Positions 8,161 to 17,579 are shown, counted from the first letter of the stretch. The stretch is DNA of 64,000 bases from Actinomycetota bacterium (GCA_013178005.1 JABLXL010000004.1:1-64000); one strand, 5' to 3'. The notes: generated by a model from the letters alone, not told the origin. Program-made: numbers and translations.

Positions 8161-9488
8161 ATGAAGGTCATTATCGTGGGCGCAGGCACGGCGGGGCTGG
8201 CAGCCCTCCACGCCCTGCACGGGGCGGGCGTGGAGGGCGTCACGTTGGAGAAAGAGGGGGCAGCCGGCGGGCGATCTCGGGCAAGTGGAGAAGCGGTTAT
8301 GCCCTCGACCTGGGGGCGCAGTTCTTCTTCCGTGAGAGCCCGACGGTGAAGGAACTGAGCCGGGACCTCGGGCTGGAGGGCGAGGTACATGGATACCTTT
8401 TCAAGGCCGCCAACTTCAAGCGCGGAAGGTTTTTCGCCGGGGTCATAGACAGCGACCCCCGGGTGCTCTGGCGACACCGCAGGGACCTCATGAACTCCCA
8501 GGGTTTCACCCTCGCCGGTTTAGTGCAGATGGCGAGGTTCATGCCCGCCTTTCTTTCGCGCAAGCGGGATTACGACCTGCTGGACCCGCATCGCGTCCTG
8601 GACCTGGACGGGGATAGCGCGGCGGAGTTCTCCCTGCGACACGGCGGAGAGGAGGTGCTCGAGGGACTGGTGCAACCGGTGGTGACCAACCTCACCCTGG
8701 GCGAGCCCGAGGAGGTGGCGGCCGGTTACGCTCTCACCCTGCTCTGGAACATCCTGCACGGGGTATTCACCTTCCGGCGCGGTTTCGGCGCCCTGGCCTC
8801 CAGGCTCGAGGAGTCGCACCGGGAGAGGATAAGATTGAACAACCCCGCCCGACGCATAGTCATCGAGGGAGGCAGGGTCAAGGGAGTGGAGGTGGACGGA
8901 GGGTTCATGGACGCGGACGCGGTTATCTGCGCCACCACCGCGACCACCGCCTTGAAGCTAATGCCGGACCTTCCCGATTCCCTGCGGGGTCCGCTGGGGA
9001 AAGTGCGCTACAGCGCCTGTTGCCACGTCATCCTGGCCCTGCGGGAGCGCCTCTTCCCGAACGGTTGGTACGGCGTAGGCTTCCCGCGACGTGAGGGCTC
9101 CTTCATGAACCTCTGCGACAACTCGGTGAAGTCCCCCTACTACGCTCCGGAGGGATGCTCGCTCATCCACTGCTTCACCTACGGCAAGCATTCCCAGGAG
9201 CTGCTGGCCATGGAGGACGCGGAGATCCTTAAGCGGGTAACGGAGGAGATCAGGCGTTATTTCCCCCACATGCCCTCCGAGCCCCTCTTCGCCGAGATCC
9301 GGCGCTGGCGGGAAGCGGTTTGCCTGTCCCCGCCGGGCATGCTGGGGGCGGTGCTCGAGATGCGCGGGAGGGGCAAGGGGGAAGTGAGGGGGCTCCACCT
9401 CGCCGGCGAGTATATGTACATGCCGTCGGTCGAGGCGGCGCTGCGCAGCGGGCTTGATGCCGCCTCCGCGGCGCTGAGCACGTCGTAA
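8161..9488 (+). pseudogene. FAD amine-oxidase/phytoene-desaturase-like protein interrupted by a frameshift
   Basis: The first 38 codons from ATG 8161 (after GGAGGGTAAACG) encode a normal FAD-binding start, MKVIIVGAGTAGLAALHAL to EGAAGGR. The frame then fails. The remaining 404 codons (ISGKWRSGYALDLGAQFFF onward, ending HLAGEYMYMPSVEAALRSG) lie in another plus frame from about 8274. The break fits loss of one base at 8272-8274. If restored, the product would be about 442 residues with both FAD motifs, like protoporphyrinogen oxidase or CrtI-family desaturases. The long downstream frame is free of stops, so a sequencing error or very recent mutation is as likely as true decay. Confidence 0.75.
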
Positions 9489-9627
9489 ACCTGCCTGGAC
9501 CGGCGCGAAGACGGGTCGCGAGGAGAGAGCGGCAGGAAAATATAAAAAGAAGCGGCAAGGCGGCAGCCGGAACGGGGCGTTTGAAGGATCGGCTCTAGAT
9601 AGACCTTGCAGGGACAAAGGAGGAGTG

Positions 9628-11094
9628 ATGAAGGCGCTGGTCATGGGAGGAGGCATGGCGGGCCTGTGCGCCGCCACGGACCTCTGCGACTTCGGGGTGG
9701 AGGTCCAACTCTTGGAGGCTACGGATATCCTCGGCGGGAGGGCCACCTCCTGGGTGGACGCGGACGGAGACACCGTGGACAACGCCCTGCACATCTTCAT
9801 GCCCCATTACTGCAACTGCCTGGGATTTCTTGCCAAGGTGGGGGCGGAGCCCCTGCACTGGACCCAGGGCATCACCAACTACGACGAGCGGGGCAGGAGC
9901 GGGCTCCTCCCCATCGGAGGGGGGGCGCGCACCGTCCTCGAGGCCATGCGCTCGCCGACCATGTCCTTGATCGACCAGGCGAGTCTCGGGCTTGCCGTGC
10001 TGACCTCGGCGCTCATGTCCAAGGAAGAACTGGACGCGTGCGACGAGATCACCCTCCTGGAGTGGTTCAAGCGCCATGGCGTCACGAGGAACGCCATCGC
10101 CCATTTCCGCCCCGGGGGCGCGGGGCTTACCTTCCTGGAGCTCAACCAGGTGTCGGCCAAGGCCCTGCTCTACTGGACCTCGTCCTTCATCAACCGGGAA
10201 TACATGCTCAACCCGGGCATCGGGTTCGCCAACGGCGGCCTGGGGGAGATCTACGTCGAGCCCGCGAGGCGCTATATCGAGGCGCGCGGCGGCAAGGTGG
10301 AGACGGGGAGGAAAGTGACGGGGCTGCTGGTGCGCGGCAACGAGGTGGAAGGGGCCGTCACAGGGGACGGTGAAACCGTAAAGGCGGACTTCTACATCAG
10401 CGCCATGCCCTATTACGAGTTGCGCCGGGTGCTGCCCGACGAGGCCCTCGACTATCCCTATTTCCTCGACCTCTGGCGCCTGCAGGAAGCCCCTTCGGTT
10501 TCGGTGCAGATATGGTTCGACCGCTTCGTCACCCGCATGCGCAACATCGCGGCCCAGATACGGGGGACCTTCAACTGCTTCGCCGACATGCACACCATCG
10601 TGCCCAGGCTCGCCTCCAAGGCCACCGGCTCCATGGTTGAGTTCGTCCTCACCCCGGCATTTCACCTGCGCGGCCTGCCCGCGGAGCGCATTTTCAAAAT
10701 GACCCTGGAGGAGTTCCGGCGCATCATGCCCGCCGCCCGCGAGGCCGAGGTGAGGAAATGGGTGGTGACCAGGGAGCGCCAGGGGATCTTCGCCCAGAGG
10801 CCGGGCGCGGACCGTTTCCGCCCGCCCCAGCGCACCCCCTATCCCAACCTCTACCTGTGCGGCGATTACACCAAGACCTTCATCTCCGCGGGCATGGAGA
10901 ACGCCTGCGCCTCGGCGCACCTTGCGGTAGGGCACGCCCTCTACGAGCACCTGGGCAAGGAGGTTACCCTTTTCTCCCGGCCCACCGCCTACAACGAATA
11001 CCTCAGGAAAGGGCTTGCCGCGGGGACGGCCTTGGGAGGCGCGGCCCTCGCGGCGCGCTTCCTGCGTGCGAGGGGAAGAAAGGTGACCGCCTAA
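9628..11094 (+). CDS. FAD-dependent desaturase/dehydrogenase of the phytoene-desaturase or HpnE type
   Basis: A 488-residue flavoprotein with N-terminal MGGGMAGLCAATDL, the ILGGRATSW turn of amine-oxidase-fold enzymes, and a C-terminal FAD motif YLCGDYTKTFISAGMENA near residue 410. The last 25 residues (AAGTALGGAALAARF) are hydrophobic and may touch the membrane. Relatives desaturate carotenoids or dehydroxylate hydroxysqualene. That fits a membrane isoprenoid substrate, but no phytoene or squalene synthase lies nearby. ATG 9628 is preferred over the adjacent GTG because AAAGGAGG sits 4 bases before it. Confidence 0.8.
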   Translation: MKALVMGGGMAGLCAATDLCDFGVEVQLLEATDILGGRATSWVDADGDTVDNALHIFMPHYCNCLGFLAKVGAEPLHWTQGITNYDERGRSGLLPIGGGARTVLEAMRSPTMSLIDQASLGLAVLTSALMSKEELDACDEITLLEWFKRHGVTRNAIAHFRPGGAGLTFLELNQVSAKALLYWTSSFINREYMLNPGIGFANGGLGEIYVEPARRYIEARGGKVETGRKVTGLLVRGNEVEGAVTGDGETVKADFYISAMPYYELRRVLPDEALDYPYFLDLWRLQEAPSVSVQIWFDRFVTRMRNIAAQIRGTFNCFADMHTIVPRLASKATGSMVEFVLTPAFHLRGLPAERIFKMTLEEFRRIMPAAREAEVRKWVVTRERQGIFAQRPGADRFRPPQRTPYPNLYLCGDYTKTFISAGMENACASAHLAVGHALYEHLGKEVTLFSRPTAYNEYLRKGLAAGTALGGAALAARFLRARGRKVTA

Positions 11095-11285
11095 GGGAGA
11101 AGCGGCCAAGGGATCGGAGGCGGGTGCTCATTTGGCATATTGGGGCCGGTGAACATAGGGATGGAATATAAAGGCAGGAAGGGCGTGGGCTTGGAAATCG
11201 CTCATTGCGCGGCGGGGGCGCCCCGGTCCCTTATTCCCGAGTGGGCCCGGCGCCCGGCATCTTCAGGAACGGTGAGGTGGTGAGC

Positions 11286-12788
11286 ATGAAACCGGGCAAG
11301 AAGGTGGTGGTGATCGGATCCGGGGTCGGAGGGGCGGGGATAGCCGCCCTGCTGCAGTCCCGGGGGCACGAAGTCACCTTGCTGGAAAAGAACGGCTATC
11401 ACGGCGGCAAGTGCTCCTCCTTCGTCAAGGACGGCTACGTGGTGGATTCCGGCGTGCACATGTACTCCATGGGGCCCAGCGGTCCTTTGGGCATGCTGAA
11501 CCGCAGGGTGGGCGGTGACCTCGAGTGGTGCGTGGCCAACCCCATGTCCGACATCATCAGCAGCGGGCGCGTGCACATGCTTGCCTACCAGAACCAGTTC
11601 GATCCCCGCGGCCTGCTGGAGAACCTGAAAGCGGTGGCGCTGGACAAGCGCATCACGAAAGAGGGAATGCATGACGCCTCCAAACGCATGCGCCTGCTGG
11701 AAAAAGAGACCTACAGGGCCGCGAAGCGTATGCGCCCCCGCGAGGTGCTCGACGCGGCGGCGCGCATAGCGAGGCGCGACGAGGCCCTCCTTTCCGAGTT
11801 GGACGGGATCACCCTGCAGGAGTTCGCCCACCAGGTGACCGACGACTTCGGGTTGCTGGGAACTCTTGCCACCCTGTGCATGGTGCTTTTGGTCGTGCCC
11901 TACACCCTGGCTTCCGCCGGTGAGTTCCTCTGGTGTTACGCCTCCATATACCGCAACCGCAGCCTGGGGGTGCCCCGCGGGTCGGCGCGGGAGGTGCCCG
12001 GATCCTACCTGCGCGCCTTCCTGCGGGCGGGGGGCGAGTTTCGCCTGGGATGCAAGGTAAAAGGCATCCGGGTTGAAAACGGACGGGTCCTGGGCGTGGA
12101 GAGCGCGGAGGGCGAGTTCTTCCCCGCCGACGTGGTTGTCTCCAACGCGGGGATCAAGCGCACCCTGGAGCTGGCGGGAGAGGACAATTTCCCGCCGGAA
12201 TACGTCGCCTACGTGAGAGGGCTGCGTTACTCGTATTCCTTCATCACCGTCAAGTACGGCCTGGCGCGCCGCGTGGTGGATGTGGGCGCGCCAAGCTTTT
12301 TCAATAAACCCCACGTCCACCCGGATCACATGTTCGACTACATCGACGAGGGCGGGGTACCCGAGGACCCCCTGCTCTTCGTGCCCATGCCTTCTGAGTG
12401 GGACCCCTTCGTCGCCCCGGTGGGAAAGCAGTTGCTGATCATGGGAGTGCCCGGACCCAGCGAGGTCACGCCCGAGAAGGTGGAGCAGTGCGAGCGCATC
12501 CTGGACCGCGCCGAGGACAAGCTGTACGAGCTGTTCCCCGCCGTGCGGGACAACGCGGAATGGAAGATGCGCACCCATATCTCCCACACCGCGGCCATAA
12601 CCGGCAAGCCAACCGGAGAATGTATCGGGCTCGCGCAGTGCGTGGGGCAGACCGGGCTCGCCAAGCCCTCCTGCAGGACTCCGGTGGAGGGGTTATGGCT
12701 GGTGGGCACGGACGCGGGGGCCCGGGGGGTGGGGACGGAACAGGCGGCGGCGAGCGCCCTTTACCTCGCGGGCCTATTGGACGCATGA
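11286..12788 (+). CDS. CrtI-like FAD/NAD(P)-binding oxidoreductase
   Basis: A 500-residue protein starting with VVVIGSGVGGAGIAALLQ and the GYHGGKCSSF loop after the first beta-alpha-beta unit, as in CrtI-type phytoene desaturases and retinol saturase-like enzymes. A C-terminal LVGTDAGARGVGTEQAAASA gives the second FAD contact. It is third in a row of four amine-oxidase-fold flavoproteins, implying successive desaturation, saturation or isomerisation steps on one lipid-like molecule. The ATG at 11286 after GGTGAGGTGG is chosen; an upstream extension in the same frame lacks a ribosome binding site and looks non-coding. Confidence 0.78.
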   Translation: MKPGKKVVVIGSGVGGAGIAALLQSRGHEVTLLEKNGYHGGKCSSFVKDGYVVDSGVHMYSMGPSGPLGMLNRRVGGDLEWCVANPMSDIISSGRVHMLAYQNQFDPRGLLENLKAVALDKRITKEGMHDASKRMRLLEKETYRAAKRMRPREVLDAAARIARRDEALLSELDGITLQEFAHQVTDDFGLLGTLATLCMVLLVVPYTLASAGEFLWCYASIYRNRSLGVPRGSAREVPGSYLRAFLRAGGEFRLGCKVKGIRVENGRVLGVESAEGEFFPADVVVSNAGIKRTLELAGEDNFPPEYVAYVRGLRYSYSFITVKYGLARRVVDVGAPSFFNKPHVHPDHMFDYIDEGGVPEDPLLFVPMPSEWDPFVAPVGKQLLIMGVPGPSEVTPEKVEQCERILDRAEDKLYELFPAVRDNAEWKMRTHISHTAAITGKPTGECIGLAQCVGQTGLAKPSCRTPVEGLWLVGTDAGARGVGTEQAAASALYLAGLLDA

Positions 12789-12933
12789 GGGGCGTAACGC
12801 GATGCCCGGGGCGAAGGGGGGACGGGAAACGCCGGATCCCCGGGCGGTGAGGACAAGGCAGAAGACAGCTAATAAAACAGAAAGACGGCGCCTTGCGTCG
12901 AACGGTTCGATGCCGGCGAAAGGGGTGATGGAG

Positions 12934-14007
12934 ATGGCCGAGATAGCGGTAGTGGGCGCGGGGCTCTCCGGGCTGGTGGCGGCGATAAACTGCGCGCGCG
13001 CCGGCCACGAAGTGACCGTGCTGGAAAAATACGACAGGGTGGGAGGGGAGCCGGAGAACCATCCCTCGGTCGACTCCACCCCCATGCTTCCCGGCCCCCT
13101 CGGAGATTTTATCGGGGTGGACCTCGGGCCGCCGCAGGTCACCCCCACGCTCTACATGCGCTCCTACGCCTACGGGGAAAGGTACGACATAGACGGCGGC
13201 CTGCTTCACCTGCACGCGGTGGAGAGGGGCGGCCGCTCAACCTCCATCGAGAGCTACCTCCACGGGCTCGCGCTGGAGGCCGGGGTCAAGTTCGAGTTCG
13301 GCTGGGCCCTGCGTTCCCAGGCCGACCTGGCGCATCTCCCGCCCAACAGCATCATCGCCACCGGGCTGCATTTCGAGTCCTTCCTGGCCCTGGGGATCCC
13401 GTTTCGCCAGGTTTACGGCTACACCTCGACCACCAGGTACGAAGGCGAGCCGAAGGCCGTCGCGTATTTCAGCGACATGACCCGCGATTACTGCTACCTG
13501 GCGAACGCCAACGGCATCGCCTACGCGCTTTTCTTCGACCGCAGCGGTCCCGTGCGGAGAGCGCTGGTGGAGAAGTGGGCGGAGATGCTGCGCAGGGATA
13601 AGGATGTTGATTTCAGGGAATGGCATCCTTTCAGCGGCGCGGTGGCGGTCAGCGCGCTCGACAACCCCAGGCTGTTCATGGGAGACAAGATCATCGCGGG
13701 GACCCTGGCCTCCATGAACGACCCGCTGTTCCTTTTCGGCGTGCACGCCTCGCTGATGAGCGGGAAGATCGCGGCCCTGGCCGTTGATGACAAGGCAAGG
13801 GCGTTCGAGCTTTACCGTGATACCCTCTCCTTCTACCGCAAGGCCTGGACGCTCAGGCGCCTCATGGATATGACGCCCATGCCCCTGCGGCGTCAGGCGA
13901 TGCGCGCCTTCCTGGGCATATCGCGCGCGCGCCCGGGCCTGTACGGCAAGATCATGTTCTACCAGATCCCCGGCCTCAGGCAGATGGAAGCCGGAAAGTT
14001 CACGTAA
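12934..14007 (+). CDS. Short NAD(P)/FAD-binding oxidoreductase
   Basis: About 357 residues. It opens with AEIAVVGAGLSGLVAAINCARAGHEVTVLEK and RVGGEPE, a clear FAD-binding start. It is shorter than its neighbours and lacks an obvious GD-type second FAD motif; the matching region near residue 245 reads RLFMGDKIIAGTLASMNDP. It could be a truncated or specialised member that binds FAD without full catalysis. It ends the flavoprotein block. ATG 12934 lies 8 bases after AAAGGGG; ATG 12928 is an alternative. Confidence 0.72.
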   Translation: MAEIAVVGAGLSGLVAAINCARAGHEVTVLEKYDRVGGEPENHPSVDSTPMLPGPLGDFIGVDLGPPQVTPTLYMRSYAYGERYDIDGGLLHLHAVERGGRSTSIESYLHGLALEAGVKFEFGWALRSQADLAHLPPNSIIATGLHFESFLALGIPFRQVYGYTSTTRYEGEPKAVAYFSDMTRDYCYLANANGIAYALFFDRSGPVRRALVEKWAEMLRRDKDVDFREWHPFSGAVAVSALDNPRLFMGDKIIAGTLASMNDPLFLFGVHASLMSGKIAALAVDDKARAFELYRDTLSFYRKAWTLRRLMDMTPMPLRRQAMRAFLGISRARPGLYGKIMFYQIPGLRQMEAGKFT

Positions 14008-14155
14008 TGAGATTAGAAGATGGAACGACCGGGAACGCTGGTATGACGACCAAGAATATTTGTCGTGAGAGGCAAACGATAGTCGCAGCAAAGGGTTGTT
14101 ATAATTATCAGGGAGGATGTTGAACCCAATTGAAAAGAAGGAGATGGGCAAGAGG

Positions 14156-14437
14156 ATGACCCTTGAAGAGATAAAGGCGAAGATCTTACCCATACTCGAT
14201 AAACACGATGTTATCAGGGCTTCTGTTTTCGGATCGGTCGCGAGGGGCGAAGACGATGAGAAGAGCGATTTAGATATCCTCGTCGAGCTGAGTGGAGATA
14301 AGAGCCTGCTGGACCTGGCTGGTCTGAAGATAGAGCTGGAGGAAATCCTGGGAAGGAATGTGGATGTGCTCACCTATGAATCCCTTCATCCTCTTCTCAA
14401 GACCAGGATATTGAGCGAGCAGAAGGTTATCCTGTGA
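14156..14437 (+). CDS. MntA-like minimal nucleotidyltransferase (antitoxin)
   Basis: A protein of about 93 residues (106 if ATG 14117 is used). It has the nucleotidyltransferase signature GSVARG followed nine residues later by SDLDILVE, whose two aspartates bind metal. MntA proteins inactivate their HEPN partner by adding AMP to a tyrosine of the HEPN active site. The HEPN gene follows with a GTGA overlap. Start choice is uncertain: GGGAGG precedes 14117 directly and AAGGAG lies 12 bases before 14156. Codon usage is visibly more AT-rich than in surrounding genes, a sign of acquisition by transfer. Confidence 0.82.
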   Translation: MTLEEIKAKILPILDKHDVIRASVFGSVARGEDDEKSDLDILVELSGDKSLLDLAGLKIELEEILGRNVDVLTYESLHPLLKTRILSEQKVIL

Positions 14438-14763
14438 AAAAGGATCCGAGGGTATTCATAGCTCATATTCTTGAGTGCATAGATCTCGTCGAGGAATACC
14501 TTCGCGGTAAATCAGTTGATGATTTCATGGCGTCCACTCAACTCCAGGACGCGGTTATTCGAAGAATCGAGATAATAGGCGAAGCCACGAAGAACCTTCC
14601 CCTGGAATTCAAAGAGAAGCATCCCGACATACCCTGGAAAGAGATGGCGGGGATGCGGGATATAATCGTCTATGAATATTTTGGCGTCGATCTCAAGCTG
14701 ACCTGGCGGGTGGCAAGCGAGGACATCAAGGGTCTTAAGGCTCAATTGGAAAAACTAGGATAA
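14434..14763 (+). CDS. HepT-like HEPN-domain protein (toxin), with altered active-site motif
   Basis: A 109-residue DUF86/HEPN protein starting with GTG that overlaps the antitoxin stop. Family members are RNases with an Arg-x4-His-x-Tyr motif before FGVD. Here the motif reads MRDIIVYEYFGVD, so the catalytic His is replaced by Tyr80 while Arg75 and Tyr82 remain. The toxin may be inactive, or the extra Tyr may offer another site for AMP addition by MntA. Base composition is AT-rich like the partner gene. Together they form a complete toxin-antitoxin pair next to a tRNA fragment. Confidence 0.82.
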   Translation: MKKDPRVFIAHILECIDLVEEYLRGKSVDDFMASTQLQDAVIRRIEIIGEATKNLPLEFKEKHPDIPWKEMAGMRDIIVYEYFGVDLKLTWRVASEDIKGLKAQLEKLG

Positions 14764-14770
14764 ATCCGCT

Positions 14771-14822
14771 GCCTGAGAGATCTGAAGTCTTCTTGGAAAA
14801 ATCAATCGCTTCAGAAGCAGGC
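14771..14822. terminator. Imperfect inverted repeat after the MntA/HepT pair
   Basis: GCCTG (14771-14775) and CTGAAG (14782-14787) pair with CTTCAG (14809-14814) and CAGGC (14818-14822). They form a broken hairpin eight bases after the toxin stop. There is no T-tract, so termination is only a guess. Confidence 0.3.
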
Positions 14823-14860
14823 AACAGAGTTCAACTTAATGACGTCATGCGGAAGTACAT

Positions 14861-14926
<66 letters not shown>

Positions 14927-14978
14927 CTTTTAAACCCTTCCCTTCACGCTTTGCCCTGGAAGGCGCCGCGGCCGGAGG

Positions 14979-15746
14979 TCATTCCCCGCTTTCCGGCCCG
15001 TAGAGGATGAACTGCCAGCGCGGCCCGTAGTTGTAGACCCGAGGCCGGGTGGACCCGAGGGCGGCGGAGAGATCCGCCGCCAGGGGGTGGTACTTGCCCA
15101 GGGTCAGTTGCACCTGGGCGGGATCGCGGCTGGTGCCGCTTTCCTCCGGGTTGATGTCGGCGCGCTGCGGCCGCGGGAGGTCGGGGGTGTAGATGAGGAT
15201 CCGCACCCTGCCCACCTTCCGCGTGGGTATCTTCCTCCCGCGCAGGCGGCAGACCAGCTCCCCGCCCTCTTTCACCTCGCAGCTCACCCAATCGCCCTCC
15301 TCGCTGAACTCGATGGAGGCGGGGAACATGGGCCAGCGGTGGTGTTCCCGGAGCACGCGCACCGCGGCCTCGGAGTCCGCGGCGCGGCGGTAGAGGAAGT
15401 TGTGGACCTCCTTCGCCCGGGCCGCGCGGTAGAGGTTGTAGGCGGGGAGGGCGGGGAAACGCGGCGAATACACCGGGATGACCACGGAGAACTCGCGGTA
15501 GGGGCCGATGTCCGAGTCACGGTGCTCGTAGGCGGTGAGCTGGACCATCCCCATGCCGGGGACCAGTTGTGCGGGGACCAACTGGTCCCGCCCGCCTTGC
15601 GGGAACAGCTCTCGCAGCTTGCCCACCGCTGCGGGGAACACCGCGGAGACCACGCGCGCGTCCCTCACCACCAGGGGCAGCTTGCACGCGAAGCCGCCGA
15701 CCCTGGCGTCCACCTGCTCCAGCCCGGCAAGGAAATCCTCGGCCAT
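14979..15746 (-). CDS. Acetoacetate decarboxylase-like protein
   Basis: A 255-residue protein with the acetoacetate decarboxylase fold layout. It has a PAQLVPGMGMVQLTAYEH strand region, GPYREFSVVIPV corresponding to the family YxE..v.vPV block, and PAYNLYRAARAKEVHNF before the place where classical enzymes carry the Schiff-base Lys pair. Here that place reads YRRAAD, so the catalytic lysine seems to be missing. It may belong to a non-decarboxylating branch. It lies downstream of the PadR-ABC genes on the same strand. ATG 15746 (GAGGAG 8 bases upstream) is preferred over the adjacent GTG. Confidence 0.65.
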   Translation of the reverse strand: MAEDFLAGLEQVDARVGGFACKLPLVVRDARVVSAVFPAAVGKLRELFPQGGRDQLVPAQLVPGMGMVQLTAYEHRDSDIGPYREFSVVIPVYSPRFPALPAYNLYRAARAKEVHNFLYRRAADSEAAVRVLREHHRWPMFPASIEFSEEGDWVSCEVKEGGELVCRLRGRKIPTRKVGRVRILIYTPDLPRPQRADINPEESGTSRDPAQVQLTLGKYHPLAADLSAALGSTRPRVYNYGPRWQFILYGPESGE

Positions 15747-15843
15747 CACGGCATCTCCTCACGTTGTCGCGATCCGGTCCAGGTAAGTATATTACCCCAC
15801 GCGTACCCGCGGCGCCCACTCCCGCCTCGGCGGCGATCGAGGC

Positions 15844-16611
15844 TTACGAGCGGCGGCGGGTGAGGTTGAATATCCAGGCGGCGAGAAAGAAGAAAGCGGC
15901 CGAGTAAAGCGCCAGCACCAGCAGGTCCAGCCACCATTGGTAATAACCGGAAAACCCCACGCCCCGGCGCAGGAGGTCGTTGGCGTAGGTGAGGGGGGAT
16001 ACCGCCGCCAGCCCGCGGGCCCAGCCGGGCATCTCCGCCAGGGGCACGAAGATGCCGCTCATGAAAAGCAGGGGAAGGCGCACGAAGTTGAGCACGGTCA
16101 TGGCGTTGCCCGGCGCCTCCGTGGGCATGGAGCCCACCAGGGTACCGAGGCAGGAGAAACACATCCCTCCGGCGAGCAGGGCCAGGACGAGGGAGGCGGG
16201 CGACGAGATGGAGGTGCCGTATCCTATGATCCCCACCAGCAGCGGGATCACCGACACCGCAACCCCGAAGAAGAAGCCCGCCAGGGTCTTGCCGAAGACC
16301 ATCCAGGTGAGGGAGATGGGGGCGGAGAGGTAACGGCTGAAGGTCTTGGCCATCCTCTCGAAGGGCATGCCCGCGGGGGCGATGTTGGAGGAGGCGAAGA
16401 AGACGGATATGGCCACCAGCCCCGGTATCCCCTCCTCGATGGGTCCCTTTTTCCCCACGAAGAAGGCCAGGAAGAGGAAGAAGGGGAAGACCAGCCCGAA
16501 GAGGAGCACGGGGGGCTTGAGGCAGTAGATCCTTATGTCCTTGACCGCAATCACCAGGGCGCGGCGGAGTTCCTTGCCCAGGCGGTCGAGGGAGAGGGCG
16601 TCCGCCTTCAT
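15844..16611 (-). CDS. ABC-2 type transporter permease
   Basis: A 255-residue membrane protein with about six hydrophobic segments. The first is LLFGLVFPFFLFLAFFVG near residue 37; a later LPLLFMSGIFVPLAEMP stretch is the typical ABC-2 family signature of drug and polysaccharide exporters. It begins 2 bases after the ATPase gene, so the two are one unit. With the upstream PadR regulator it resembles the DrrAB-type efflux arrangement. The cargo is unknown. Confidence 0.88.
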   Translation of the reverse strand: MKADALSLDRLGKELRRALVIAVKDIRIYCLKPPVLLFGLVFPFFLFLAFFVGKKGPIEEGIPGLVAISVFFASSNIAPAGMPFERMAKTFSRYLSAPISLTWMVFGKTLAGFFFGVAVSVIPLLVGIIGYGTSISSPASLVLALLAGGMCFSCLGTLVGSMPTEAPGNAMTVLNFVRLPLLFMSGIFVPLAEMPGWARGLAAVSPLTYANDLLRRGVGFSGYYQWWLDLLVLALYSAAFFFLAAWIFNLTRRRS

Positions 16612-16613
16612 GG

Positions 16614-17579
16614 TTACTCTCCCCCGCCCCGCGGAACGCCGATCCCGGTGAGCTCGACGAAGACGTCCTCCAGGCTCGGTCCCGGCGTGTCGATGTTCAC
16701 GATGTTCAGCCCCCGCTCGTCCGCGAATCGGGCCACCGCCTTCACCGTGGCCGAGGGGTCGTCGGTGATGAGACGCAGCTTGTCCCCCTGCCTGGAGACG
16801 TCCTTGATCCCCGCCAGGGAAGCCAGGCCCTTTTCCGCCTCCGGGGAAGAGCGGTCGAAGGACACTTCCACCGCCTGCACCCGGCGCGCCGCCCGTTTGA
16901 GGTTCTCGGGGGTGTCGGTGGCCACGATCCTGCCGTGGTTGATGATGGCGACGCGGTCGCAGAGGATATTGGCCTCGTTGAGGTTATGGGTGGTGAGGAA
17001 CACGGTGATGCCCTCGCGGTTCAGCTCGCGCACCATCTCGCGGATGGTGAGCACGCTCTGCACGTCCAGGCCCGTGGTGGGTTCATCCATGAACAGCACC
17101 CTGGGCCGGTTGATGAGGGCCATGGCGATGACCAGCTTGCGCCGCATCCCCTGGGAAAAACCCTTCACCTTCGTCTTGCGCTTGTCGTGGAGGTCGAAGG
17201 CGCGCAGCAGCTCCTCCGCCCTTTTCTCCGCTTCCCCGCGGGGCACGCCGTAAAGCGAGGCCGTGAACATGAGGTTACTCCAGGCGGTGTACTCGACGTA
17301 GGTGTTGGACACCTCGGGCACCACGTTTATGGTCTCCTTGGCGCGGAAGGAATCCCTCACCACGTCGTGGCCGAAGACGGACGCGGAACCCGAGGTGGGA
17401 AGGGACACGCCGGTGAGGATGTTCACCGTGGTGGTTTTACCCGCCCCGTTGGGGCCCAGGAACCCGAAGAGCTCTCCCGCCTCCACTTGGAAGGATATGC
17501 CATCAACCGCCACGAGCTCCCCGTAAGCCTTGCGCAGCTCGCTTACCTCGATGGCATATTGCTTGCCGCTGTCCGGCAA
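16614..17579 (-). CDS. ABC transporter ATP-binding protein (DrrA-like exporter ATPase)
   Basis: About 321 residues from a TTG start. It has Walker A GPNGAGKTTT, Q-loop region, signature FSQGMRRK, Walker B VLFMDEPTTGLD and switch His in FLTTHN, followed by a C-terminal extension of about 90 residues typical of DrrA-type exporters (ending GPSLEDVFVELTG). The frame is open 35 codons further upstream, but that part is Arg/Gly-rich and not conserved-looking. TTG 17579 lies 8 bases after GGAAAGGGG. It energises the adjacent permease. Confidence 0.88.
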   Translation of the reverse strand: MPDSGKQYAIEVSELRKAYGELVAVDGISFQVEAGELFGFLGPNGAGKTTTVNILTGVSLPTSGSASVFGHDVVRDSFRAKETINVVPEVSNTYVEYTAWSNLMFTASLYGVPRGEAEKRAEELLRAFDLHDKRKTKVKGFSQGMRRKLVIAMALINRPRVLFMDEPTTGLDVQSVLTIREMVRELNREGITVFLTTHNLNEANILCDRVAIINHGRIVATDTPENLKRAARRVQAVEVSFDRSSPEAEKGLASLAGIKDVSRQGDKLRLITDDPSATVKAVARFADERGLNIVNIDTPGPSLEDVFVELTGIGVPRGGGE

